Shown piece by piece: positions 34,292-44,139 of a DNA stretch of 64,000 bases. Both the position numbers and the translations under genes were made by a program. Below the pieces are notes generated by a model. That model was not told the origin of the DNA, did not search any database, and worked only from the letters and a program-made list of their open reading frames with translations. Position 1 is the first letter of the stretch; every line of letters starts with the position of its first letter. Source of the stretch: Hyphodiscus hymeniophilus. Lineage: Eukaryota; Ascomycota; Leotiomycetes; Helotiales; Hyphodiscaceae. The DNA lies in contig VNKQ01000007.1 of the NCBI GenBank assembly GCA_016508695.1, positions 992,001 to 1,056,000 of the forward strand, given 5' to 3'.

Positions 34292-36595
34292 CTACCCAGA
34301 CGACTCGTCATCCATACCCTCATCCGAAAAATTCGTCATGGAATGTACTTTCATATGTTTCTTCAGCTGATCGCTCCGGTGAAAGGTCTTTCCACAATTA
34401 GGGTATTCACAAGCATGCTTGCCCAGCTCGCCATGTATTCTCCGGTGCTTTGCAAAGTTTGAGGACTCAGAGAACTTCTTGCCGCATATTTCGCACTCCA
34501 ACGGCTTGTCTTTGGTATGCGTTCGTTCATGGATTGCTATAAATTGGTCAATAGCAGTCTCGGGCAAAGGGGTGGAGCGGGAACTTACTGCATGCACTCT
34601 GTTGAGGAAATCGCTTGTGGCAGTAGCTACACTTCCATGGCTTCTCCCCGGTATGGAGTAACCTATGTTGCTTCATCGCCTGTTCTGCTGAGAACATCTG
34701 ATGACATATATCGCATTCAGAACATTTGACTACGAAATTATTAAGATTTTTCGATAGTCGAAGGCACGGATAAACTTACAGTTTGTGTGACTGGCCATGT
34801 GACGCTCAAGTTTCCCTCGTTGAGAGAAACCTTGCTTGCTTCCCATTTTCGCTGGTCGGTTGCACTGTTCCCACTGACAGATATAGCCAGTGCTCTTGCT
34901 CAGAGGAGCCAGATGCACGGACTTTACATGCTCTTGGAGATCTTTCTCGCTTTCACAAACCTTGCTACAAACAAGACCTCCTTTTAGCTTCCATTTGCAG
35001 GTATTGGCTACCAATTCGGCATCTCCTGCGATTGTTAGCAGATGGTTTGGAGCCTCGGTGATTGTCGCAACTTTAGGAGCTGGAGTTGGAAGCTGATGAG
35101 TTTCATGGATATGCGAGAGCAGTTGGTTCTGATCCGAAAACACATTATTACACGAATCGAGACGGCAGTGCAGGAAGCCTTGAGCCGGCGTCGCGTGAGC
35201 CAGATCGAAGTGGTTGTGAAACATTGCTTGATCATTGTAGGTCTCTGTAGGCGAACATGTTGGAGCCGGACAGCTGAAACTTTCATCCATAGCAAATCCA
35301 TGCTGGGTCTGAAGATGGCTTAGAGGATTTGCGAGAGTCGTTGGACACTCGTTTGATTGTAAAGGGCACCCATAAATGTACTGAGGATCCAGATGTTCCT
35401 GGTGAAGATGCATCCAGTACTGCTCATCTGGGAGGGCCGCATTACATGCATCCCACGGGCAGTTGAACAACCAGGCTGCGTTTTCAGAATCCGAGAAACT
35501 ATCTGAACTCCAACGACCAATTTGAGAGGGGAACATTTCCCCAGCACCAACAATGGCGTTCGTTTCATTGGCATATGAAACCTGAGGAGGATGTCCCATG
35601 AAGTGAGGCGTTTGTAGCGCGGCTTCAGGAGAGCATGGCGTAGTCGCGTTTTGTACCATCGAGGGTGTTGGTGCGCCAGAAGACTGAGGCCCTTCCTGGT
35701 GTTGAGTATCAAATTCCTGTTCCGGAAAAGCAGGATCGATATTGCAATACACCCCTTCCGCAGACAAAGCCATCCTAGAGCCAGCCGAGCTCCATCGCTG
35801 CGCATTTGATCGACGCAGGAAGGAGACTCTCTCTGAGGACGGAACGGCGTCTTGTTGGTATTGCATCAGCTGTGATTGAGTTCCGGGGCACACCTCCGGG
35901 CAGTCGTCTGCGCAGATGGGCATGTCGCAAGACAATTTGGCACATGGAATTGCACAGTGAGGATCCTCGCACAGTGGGCCTTCTGAACAACTGCTGCAAC
36001 AAGTCGTAGCAGATCCAGCATCTGACTCGCAATCTTCATCGCACATCGTTCCATCTTGGTATTCGCGAGAGTCTTTCGCATTCAAGAGTTCTTGGTTTTC
36101 GTGGATCGTAGCCCCCCGATTTATCCTCTTACGTCTTCGAGGACGTTCTCCAGAAAGTCTTCTCAGATTTCTGCTCTGCCGTTTTTGGAGGCGATCGAAG
36201 AGTTTTGAAGGGGCAGGCGTGAGCACCTGATCCTGGAATCCTTGTTCAGGTGCTACCATGCCTCCTTGCAAATATAGCATCGGGTCACTCCTCTCATGGT
36301 TTCCTGCAGTATATTGTTCTTGTCCAAAGTCATGAAAGGGCAGCTCTTGGGTTCGTGGGATTACATTCGCGGGGAAAGACCACCATGAGTCCTGAGTAAG
36401 GTCAGCCCAGCTAGTACATTGTTGGGAAGTCCATACGTTGCCAACCTGTGAAGCATCCACGGTAGAAGGATCGAGAGGATGAAGGTCTTCTCTTGCCCCT
36501 GGCGACGTCCTCTCAGCACTCAACAGCTCGTCGGGAGTTGGCCATGGGTTTTGGGTATTTTGGCCGGGAAAGAAGGTCACTACCGGGACCGTCAT
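34292..36595 (-). CDS. Zap1/ZafA-like C2H2 zinc-finger transcription factor
   Basis: Exons 36595-34780, 34729-34589 and 34536-34292 give 733 residues. The N-terminal half is disordered, with a basic patch (LQKRQSRNLRR, RPRRRKR). A cysteine-rich segment has 12 Cys in about 55 residues (CDEDC to EVCPG). Three or more diverged C2H2 units (FNCPWDACNAALPDE, CRLDSCNNVFSD) follow, then KWKLKGGLVCSKVCESEKDL and a compact C-terminal finger array ending GKTFHRSDQLKKHMKVH. The KWKLKGG and CQWEQCNR fingers and the terminal array resemble zinc-homeostasis activators Zap1/ZafA. Control of zinc uptake is inferred, not shown. An ATG at 36694 could extend the N-terminus by 33 residues. Confidence 0.85.
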
Positions 36596-37289
36596 AGTTA
36601 GAGAGAGGTCCAAGAAAACAATTAATTTTGAGGAGTTGTAACGAACCTTTTTTAAGTCCGTCCATAGCAAAAACTGCATTCGACAAGTACCCATCCGGGT
36701 ATGCGACTAATTTCTTACTCAATCCTGCCGACAAGGAGAACACGATAAGATATTATAACGATACTAGCCTCGAGCCGCTGCAAAACGCCGAAGATCCTGC
36801 CAGACGAGGGACTATTAGAAAATATATCAGATTCAAATGGGAGTGTTTGAAGCGGATTGGGTTGTAGGATTACCAGCGGGAAGCAACGACCAGAACCGAT
36901 CTCCAACGATGACAGAGCAATACAGTACAGTACTGTACTGTACGGTGGCCGGGCTTTGCTGAAGCTCTGCCCCTCGATTGTTGCGAATCCCTATCGATAA
37001 GACATTGAGGGTTGGAAGACGGTCTTCAGACATGGAAGGGAACATTTGGAAAATGATCGATACTGAAAAATTGGATCAAGTAGTCGTTGTATATGGTACA
37101 TGGGCTTGCGTGCCGATAGGAGTAGAGGGGACTCTCTCTCTGTCCCCAGGTAACCTCGCCAAGCTCTCTCCTGTACAATCTGTATCCCGTGTTGATTGCG
37201 ACGACATCTCTGAACAACCACAAACATGCGCGGCCTCTCGTAACTCCACAACAAATACCTCAAACCCCCCTCAGAATCCGTACCACGAA
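36596..37289. promoter_or_regulatory. Divergent promoter region C2H2 factor / SVIP-like gene
   Basis: This holds both promoters, with a 22-base perfect palindrome at 36921-36942 near the middle. A CT-rich stretch at about 37130-37160 precedes the SVIP-like start. No canonical zinc-response element was seen. Confidence 0.5.
36921..36942. repeat. 22-base perfect palindrome
   Basis: The half site TACAGTACAGT is followed immediately by its exact reverse complement. It lies in the spacer between divergent genes and could be a dimeric factor site or a hairpin. Confidence 0.9.
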
Positions 37290-37734
37290 ATGGGAAATCT
37301 CTGCGGTAAAGAGTCATCCCCTGATCCCTTCGCCCAGCCCGGACGGACTCTCGACTCTGCTTCCCCTCCAAAATCTACCTCCTCGGTGCCTCGACAAGTG
37401 GGCGGTCCGCCACGAACATTGGGTGGTCCAACAAGTGCGCAGACAGACTCGCAGAAGGAGGATGCGAGGAGGAAAGCTGCAGAAGCGGCTGAGGTAAGGA
37501 AAAGCCTGCCCCGGATCAGATGCGTGGTTATAGGTGGGCCAAGAGATGAAGAGGGACTGATTTCAGTATTAATAGGCGCGAGCGAATGCTGCCAATAAAC
37601 CGAAGGGGAAGCTAGGAAACCAATTGCTGGAGCAGAGGAAGCAGACGAGGATAGATACGTTAGAGGCTGCGAGTAAAGATGAACGCAGGATGAGAGAGTC
37701 GGATGCAGCGGCGGAAAGCAGGGCATACAATTAA
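37290..37734 (+). CDS. Small SVIP-like protein with Cdc48/p97-binding (VIM) motif
   Basis: Exons 37290-37493 and 37576-37734 give 120 residues. It starts MGNLCGK, fitting N-myristoylation at Gly2 with possible palmitoylation at Cys5. Residues 60-70 match the VCP-interacting motif R-x5-AA-x2-R exactly (Arg60, Ala66-Ala67, Arg70), and the intron falls between residues 68 and 69, inside this motif. The remainder is a charged helix rich in Lys, Arg, Glu and Ala. This layout (acylated N-terminus plus VIM helix) is that of mammalian SVIP, a negative regulator of ER-associated degradation. The function here is inferred. Its 3' end faces PRP5, 158 bases away. Confidence 0.78.
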
Positions 37735-37892
37735 GGAGGTGTCAATAGATGCATTGGTTTAGGCTTTTTGTAGGAGCATCTCGTTTGAGCGGAGTTCGGA
37801 CATGGAACGCATAACTTCACGAGAATTCGAGGACAATGTGTACGTTTGTATTTTGGAGACCTTGCCATTATCGACCTAACTATTGCTCCTTT

Positions 37893-40800
37893 TTATACAA
37901 CATTGTATCTTCCACTGGCAGGCGCTCTTCCTTCTGCATCTGCAGCTGCCATCGTACCCTCCTTCAGCAATCTCATCAACTCCCGCATAGCATTGGTGAC
38001 CACGACCTCGGTATCACCTTCGACCAGGATGTACAATTTGGGATCACCACCAGCCTGGACTTCCTTACCAGTGGGATAGAAGCTACCTTTGGTGGTAATG
38101 GATGTTCCAGTTGCTTCTAGGATCTTAGCCACATTAGTTCTATTGGTGACTGCCCATCTAGCCTTTTGGGGAAAGTCATTGATTTCCAGAGTAGCATGAA
38201 ATGCTCCCGCATCGGGCCCCTTGTTATCGATTGGTACACCTGATCGCAATTGTCCAGTCTTGTTGAGGCGGGCATTGATAGCATCGATTGCAGATGTGAC
38301 TTTATCAAGAGGATTCTTGGAGCCACCGGAAGATGAGGCTGCTGGCTCCGTACGGTGAACGGTGATCTTCCCATCAAGGTCGATGCCTTTGGGTACACCG
38401 ATAAGTTGGGGAGTTGGAGTTGTAGCCGATTGGACTGCCGACGCAGCCTTGAGGACAATGTCTTCCTCCCCCTCCTTGTCATCCTTTTCGTCGTCCTCAT
38501 CCCCATCCGTCTTGTGTGTCTTCCGCTCCCGATTTCTCGCAGCTTCTCTTTCAGCATCAAGACGCTCTAGACCTTTACCACCGAAGCCAGAACTATCCTT
38601 TGATTTACCTGTCTTGACCTTATCTCGGAAGGCTTTCCTCATTTCATTCAATCGCTCGGGAACTGGCTGGCCGGACTGTTCAAGGGCTTTGGCTATGCCA
38701 ACCGAGTACTGCTCTTGGTCCTCTGTGATGAAGGTGACCGCAGTTCCTGTGTTTCCGGCCCTACCAGTCCTACCAGCTCTGTGAACATAATCTTCCAAGT
38801 GATTTGGAGCATCAAAATTAACAACCAACTTAAGTTGTTTGACATCTAGACCTCTTGCAGCCACGGATGTAGCAATCATGATAGGTATAACACCGGCTTT
38901 AAAATCATCGATAGTTGAGTCTCGGTCAATCTGGTCTTTCCCTCCGTGTATTGACATGCAGGGATAACCCTTCTGCATCAGGTCCTTTAACAAATCATCA
39001 GCCTTCTCTTGTCGATCCACAAATACCAGAGTTCGAGCATCTTCATCTTCATTGTAAAGTTCCCCAAGCAAACCCAACAGGCGGTGAAACTTCTGTTTCT
39101 CATCCATGACCTCGACAATCTGAGTAATTTCCGGCGCAACAATACTTCTTCCACCCACAGTGATCTCAACTGGGGATTGAAGAGTTTTCTTGGCTAGGGC
39201 ATCCATAATTCTGGGCATAGTCGCAGAGAACAGGATGGTCTGTCTATTCGGTCGAATATTACCGATGATCTTCATGACCTGGGGCTCGAAACCCATGTCG
39301 AACATGCGGTCAGCCTCATCCAAGACGATATAAGTCACCCGGCGAAGATTTGTGACTCTACCAGAGTTGGCTGCCAATAGATCTAGGATACGTCCCGGAG
39401 TACAGACGATAATTTCGGCACCTCTCTTCAGGTCGGCAATCTGATCCTTAATGGCAGCTCCACCATAAGCACAAACAGCACGGAGATTCATAGCCTTTAA
39501 GAACGGCTTGCACTCTTTGTGGATTTGAGTCGCAAGCTCCCTTGTTGGGGTCATGATCAACCCGACAGGGCCATCCGAGCCTTCTACAGCTCGTTGATCC
39601 CGAATATGGCGAAACATTGGGAGGAGAAAGGCGATAGTTTTACCGGACCCTGTCTTTGCTACTCCAATAACATCTCTTCCAGACATGATTGCCGGGATGG
39701 CTTGCATCTGAATCGCCGTCGGTCTCTCGTAGCCAAGCTTTCGAATTACTTCGAGAGCTTCTACACCGAGGCCACACTGTGACCATTTCTGAACGGGTTT
39801 GGGAACATCTTTTCCCGCTACTTTTATACCATCAAGCTCTAGGCGGAGATCCGCCAGTTCGGCTTCAGTCATGTCTGCCAACTCCGCTGGTTCTGTGTAA
39901 AAATTCTTTCGGATCGGCTCCAGATCGAGCTTCGCGTAATTGATAGTGGGAAGATCTTTCTTCTTCCGAGCTTTGCTTGCCATGGCAAGAATATCATCTG
40001 GATCTGCCTCGATAACTTTGAGATCGACGTCATCGTCCCCGAATATTGGTTCAGGTTCAAGTTGCCCTCGCTTGCTTTGCGATTTGCTGAAATTCCCATT
40101 TGCCTTTGGGCCATATGGGTCGTCGAGATTGTCCATAAACGCATCCAGAGGATCAACCTCGTCACCCTCCTCCATTACAACTGGATCAGCTTGCACGGCT
40201 TGAATTTCTTCCATTTTGACATCGCCACTGGGATCTTGTTGGACTCCGGTAGGTACTTCAGCTGCTTCTCCGTCATGACCAACCAGATTGTTCTCTTGTA
40301 GCCGTTCTTCGCGCTTCTCTGCTGCGGCTCTCGCTGCTGCTGCGGCCTCTTCTTCGGTACCCGCATCCTCCATGTCGACATCGTTATCGTCATCATCGTC
40401 TTCCTCAGCACCGTTAGCGAGCGCAGCATCATCATCCTCAAGGTTTGTCAGAGATAGGGTCGGTAGCTTTTCTAATTTTTTCTTCGACTCCTCATCTTCT
40501 CCAAAATCCAGGGCACGTTTCGAGGTTTTCTCATTGTCAAGAGCGGATTTAGCGCCCAGTCCAAACGCATTGAGATTGGCTCTTGCTTTAGGCAACGCAG
40601 ATGCTGTCTTTATATTAGCCTGCTGAACGTCACGGATGTGGGAAATGGAAAATGTACCATTGGACGTGCTGTTGAAAGCTGTTGGCTTCTTGTCAGCTTG
40701 TAATCCTTTGACCGAAGATGATAAGGTAGCGGACGCTTTAGATAGCTCTTTCAATGGTATATCATTTCCTAGAGCATTTGTAGAACTCGAGTTCGCAACA

Positions 40801-41660
40801 GCCTTCTTGGCGATTGCTTTTGGGTCGAATTTTCCGGCATATGGAGCGGGTGGAGGCACATTTGGAGTTGAGGGCGTCGCCGGAGATGCGGGCGACCCGA
40901 GAGAAGAAGTTCCGTTCGCCTTGTGGTCTATATCATCTAGAAGCTTTCGAGTTCCTCCTGCTGCTAGCTCTTTCTCCTTACGATCTTTATCCTCTGCAAT
41001 CTTCCTTTTCCATGCTTCTAGTTTCGCCAGGCGCTCAGCTTTCTTCTCAGCCTCGGTTTGTGCGGCTGGAACAGCAGATTTGGATGCCTTCGTATACAAT
41101 TTAGCCTTGAAAATCACAGAACATGGATGAACTGTACTGACCTCGATTGGCGTGACATTTTCTGGTCTGTTTGGAGGCTTGCTTCGATTGTCTTCACCTC
41201 TACTACGGTGCCAAGAGTCAGTAGAGTCCTCGCGGCGCCTTCGTGCCCTAGCATCATAGGATTCGTCTCGCCTGTCACGGTAGTCTCGGTCCCGGCTTCT
41301 ATGTCGGCGTCTGTCTGGAGATCGTTCCCTATCAGCGTATCTGTCTCTGCGGTCCCTCGATCGATCTCGACGGCCAGACCTATGAAAATCTTCATCTCTG
41401 CGGTCTAAGGACCGATCTCGTCGACGGTGAGGATCGCGCTGTCGATGGCGACGCTGCAAGTATGTGCCATTAGTAGGTTGTGCAAGACTCTTGTGGGGTT
41501 GCTTGTCTCTCACGTCCGGACTCCGAGAGCGACTACGCCGCCTTTGCACACGCGGATCATCCCTTCGATCTCTGTCTCTTCTGATATCGTCGTCTCTTTT
41601 GCTTCGTTTCGAAGAATGCTGACTTCCTGCTGGCGATGGTGAGCGAGAGCGCCGGGCCAT
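37893..41660 (-). CDS. PRP5: DEAD-box pre-mRNA-processing helicase PRP5
   Basis: A continuous frame of 1255 residues. The first about 160 residues are an Arg/Ser/Asp-rich RS-like domain. Acidic linkers follow, then the helicase core: Q motif GYERPTAIQMQAIP, motif I AKTGSGKT (about residue 670), PTRELA, DEAD (about 780), SAT, ARGLDV and HRAGRTGR (about 960). A conserved C-terminal domain holds WAVTNRTNVAKILEATGTSI. Prp5 opens the branch-site stem of U2 snRNA during pre-spliceosome formation in the nucleus. A 54-base, stop-free candidate intron (41088-41141; donor GTCAGT, branch GGCTAAA) interrupts the basic linker. If spliced the protein has 1237 residues. Confidence 0.93.
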   Translation of the reverse strand: MARRSRSPSPAGSQHSSKRSKRDDDIRRDRDRRDDPRVQRRRSRSRSPDVRDKQPHKSLAQPTNGTYLQRRHRQRDPHRRRDRSLDRRDEDFHRSGRRDRSRDRRDRYADRERSPDRRRHRSRDRDYRDRRDESYDARARRRREDSTDSWHRSRGEDNRSKPPNRPENVTPIEVSTVHPCSVIFKAKLYTKASKSAVPAAQTEAEKKAERLAKLEAWKRKIAEDKDRKEKELAAGGTRKLLDDIDHKANGTSSLGSPASPATPSTPNVPPPAPYAGKFDPKAIAKKAVANSSSTNALGNDIPLKELSKASATLSSSVKGLQADKKPTAFNSTSNGTFSISHIRDVQQANIKTASALPKARANLNAFGLGAKSALDNEKTSKRALDFGEDEESKKKLEKLPTLSLTNLEDDDAALANGAEEDDDDDNDVDMEDAGTEEEAAAAARAAAEKREERLQENNLVGHDGEAAEVPTGVQQDPSGDVKMEEIQAVQADPVVMEEGDEVDPLDAFMDNLDDPYGPKANGNFSKSQSKRGQLEPEPIFGDDDVDLKVIEADPDDILAMASKARKKKDLPTINYAKLDLEPIRKNFYTEPAELADMTEAELADLRLELDGIKVAGKDVPKPVQKWSQCGLGVEALEVIRKLGYERPTAIQMQAIPAIMSGRDVIGVAKTGSGKTIAFLLPMFRHIRDQRAVEGSDGPVGLIMTPTRELATQIHKECKPFLKAMNLRAVCAYGGAAIKDQIADLKRGAEIIVCTPGRILDLLAANSGRVTNLRRVTYIVLDEADRMFDMGFEPQVMKIIGNIRPNRQTILFSATMPRIMDALAKKTLQSPVEITVGGRSIVAPEITQIVEVMDEKQKFHRLLGLLGELYNEDEDARTLVFVDRQEKADDLLKDLMQKGYPCMSIHGGKDQIDRDSTIDDFKAGVIPIMIATSVAARGLDVKQLKLVVNFDAPNHLEDYVHRAGRTGRAGNTGTAVTFITEDQEQYSVGIAKALEQSGQPVPERLNEMRKAFRDKVKTGKSKDSSGFGGKGLERLDAEREAARNRERKTHKTDGDEDDEKDDKEGEEDIVLKAASAVQSATTPTPQLIGVPKGIDLDGKITVHRTEPAASSSGGSKNPLDKVTSAIDAINARLNKTGQLRSGVPIDNKGPDAGAFHATLEINDFPQKARWAVTNRTNVAKILEATGTSITTKGSFYPTGKEVQAGGDPKLYILVEGDTEVVVTNAMRELMRLLKEGTMAAADAEGRAPASGRYNVV

Positions 41661-42086
41661 ATTTGCCTCAAGAAATGGTATCTCGATGGGCAGAAATACT
41701 TTCTGGAGGAATCAAAAAAGGGGAGATCAACTTTCGTGCCTTTGATCTCTTTTTCTAGCAGTTATCTGAGGGTCGGTAATCGGTATAGGGCTGAAGGAGA
41801 AGGATAAGGATGTCGTGAAGACGGTCACGATCCGGGAGTTGAAAAGCGTGGAAAGTTGCTCACAGGGCTGCCGTATCGCCGCTAGAATCAAGCCACACCT
41901 GTGGCCCAAGCGTAACCAGGCGCGTTTTGGAGAGAAAGCAAGGGGCTGGGACACTGCCCTGGTTTCGCTCTCCCCAAGTACCATATCAAGTTGCGCAACC
42001 GATGTGATCCCCAAATCAAACTCGATTAGCCCTCAACCACCCTACGACCCTGAAGCTCAATCGCAATTACTATAGCCGCCGTCACA
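41661..42086. promoter_or_regulatory. Divergent promoter region PRP5 / HMG-box gene
   Basis: A 426-base spacer between divergent genes. No specific site is assigned. Confidence 0.4.
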
Positions 42087-43165
42087 ATGCTGTCCAGTAT
42101 CGGACGAGCTGCCATTAGGAGGGGAGGCGCGGGAGCTTCCTACAAGTCAACAAACCGAGTACTTCAACGCATATTGCTTCTACAACGCGTTGCGAAAGCC
42201 AACAATGTCGGATCACCTTTCAGTCTGCGCCAATTCTCGTCCTCCCTTCTCCGATCCTATGCTACCACAACTGCAAAAGCCAAACCAAAGACAAAGACTT
42301 CAGCCCCGAAAGCGAAGTCAACGGCCAAGAAAGCTGCGCCTAAGAAACCAGTCAAGAAGGCAGTAAGGGCGAAGCCGAAGAGGAAGGTTGCCTCGAAGCC
42401 GAAACCCAAAGCCAAACCCAGGAAGAAGGTTCTCACTCCTAAGCAGAAGGAAAGGACCGAGAGACAGAAACAAACGTTGGAGTTGAAGTCCTTGAAAGCT
42501 ACGGCACTTACGCTACCCAAAGCCAAGCCTGCAACCGTTTGGACTGTAATTTTGACCGAGGCCGTAGGAAAGAGTTCGTCTCTTACTCTTGGTACCAAGG
42601 AAGCCTCGGCCAAATACAAATCTCTCACTGCGTCAGAATTGGAGGTAAGAGAAGAGTGTTATAGTTGCTTATTGACGTTACTGACTGTGCTGCCTTAGCA
42701 TTATAACCACATAGCCAACCAAAATAAAGAGGAGAACCAAACAGCGTACAAGAAGTTCATCGAGTCCCACAAACCTGAAGAGATCCGCCTCGCCAATAAT
42801 GCACGGCACCTATTGGCTAAGAGGGATGGAAAGAAGGCTTCTTCAAGGCTTCCCGCTCTACGAGACCCTCGGATTCCCAAACTTCCTAGTAAAGCTGGGA
42901 TATTCTTTGGTGCTGACAGGTGGAACTCTGGTGACTTGAAAGGCTTGAAGATACCTGAGGCTTCCCGGCTTATATGGAATGAATGGAAGGAACTGTCTCC
43001 CAGTGAACGCAAGGTAATTCTCCTCATACTTGGTGGAAATGCCTAGACTAACACCTTCAGCCGTATGAGGATCAAGAGGCAGCCGACAAAACACGATACA
43101 TCCAGGAGTACAAGACGGTCTTTGGCCGTGATCCGTTATTTGTCACACGTGCCGCAGCAGCTTGA
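42087..43165 (+). CDS. Mitochondrial HMG-box DNA-binding protein (Abf2/TFAM type)
   Basis: Exons 42087-42644, 42699-43013 and 43061-43165 give 325 residues. The N-terminus is basic, hydrophobic and free of acidic residues (MLSSIGRAAIRRGG, RQFSSSLLRSY), as in mitochondrial presequences. A histone-H1-like Lys/Ala/Pro tract of about 60 residues follows. Two HMG-like segments are visible: a diverged one around YKSLTASELEHYNHIANQN, and a C-terminal one with RLIWNEWKELSPSERKPYEDQ and TRYIQEYKTVFG. Abf2/TFAM-type proteins compact mitochondrial DNA in nucleoids, which I infer here. Both introns sit inside HMG regions. Confidence 0.82.
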
Positions 43166-44139
43166 GACGTCCTCATCATACATTTTCAAATGATATCTTG
43201 GCCCGGGGCGATGGAGGGACACTGGTTTTTGTATGAGTTATGGCGCAGATATCTTTCTGGCATTGTAGCTTTATTGTCTGGAGTGGCTTGATGAGCATGG
43301 TCTATGCGCAGTCTAAACTTATATCCTTTGGTCAAGAAGATGTATTGATGCTTTTGCTAGGGTGCCAAGCTAGATGCAGGGCCTTGTTTTGATAAAGGCG
43401 AACATGAATCAACGCGCGTGGTTTAACATTCACCTCTTGGCTTCCATTGTGGAGAGCCTATGAATCCGAAGATATTCCTATGTCTGCCACAGTCTCCAAA
43501 CCCCTTCGGACACAGTTGACAAGCGCCCACACCATTCCTACCACGTACCATTCGTACCATTCATACCAGATAATAAGAAATTCAGAACTAACGCCGAGCC
43601 TCAATACGCTGAGCTTTCCTAAAAGCTTGTTGCTCTCCCTGTCCGAGCTCCTTATCATCCTCGTATAAATCTTGTTTCTTAATTCTACCAAACCAAATAA
43701 ATTGCTTACACGCTTTCATGGATTGGTGCAAGCAGTAAGCTGATGAGGGCACTTATCAAGATATAATAAAAGAGTCTCCAACTTTCGGTCAATAACAATC
43801 AATGAGTGGGTTCGTTGTCGCAAACCAGATCAAGTATGTGTGGTTTGTATCTTTCAGGTTCAAAGTCATTGGATACTGGAAGTGTGTGGTTGGCTTCTGA
43901 ACAGGGGACGTACATGCTTCGATAAACGCAGTTGGAATAGAGCAACGTCATGATAGTCTGATAGGTGATGGCAGACGAATCTGGATATTTGCGTGGAGTT
44001 TCTCAAGACTTGTGACTAGATCAAATTGAGTGCGCGTTCTCAGATGAAAGGGCATAATCGATGTTAACTTGAGGATTTGATTCACTGGTGAACAGAAGAC
44101 AATCGAATTGGCATCAGAGCATTGTTTCCGCCTGAGGAA
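43166..44139. other. Convergent 3' region, no gene seen
   Basis: Nearly 1 kb between convergent stops. I looked for a carrier-protein or reductase remnant belonging to the adenylation gene and found none. Only short frames are present. Confidence 0.5.
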
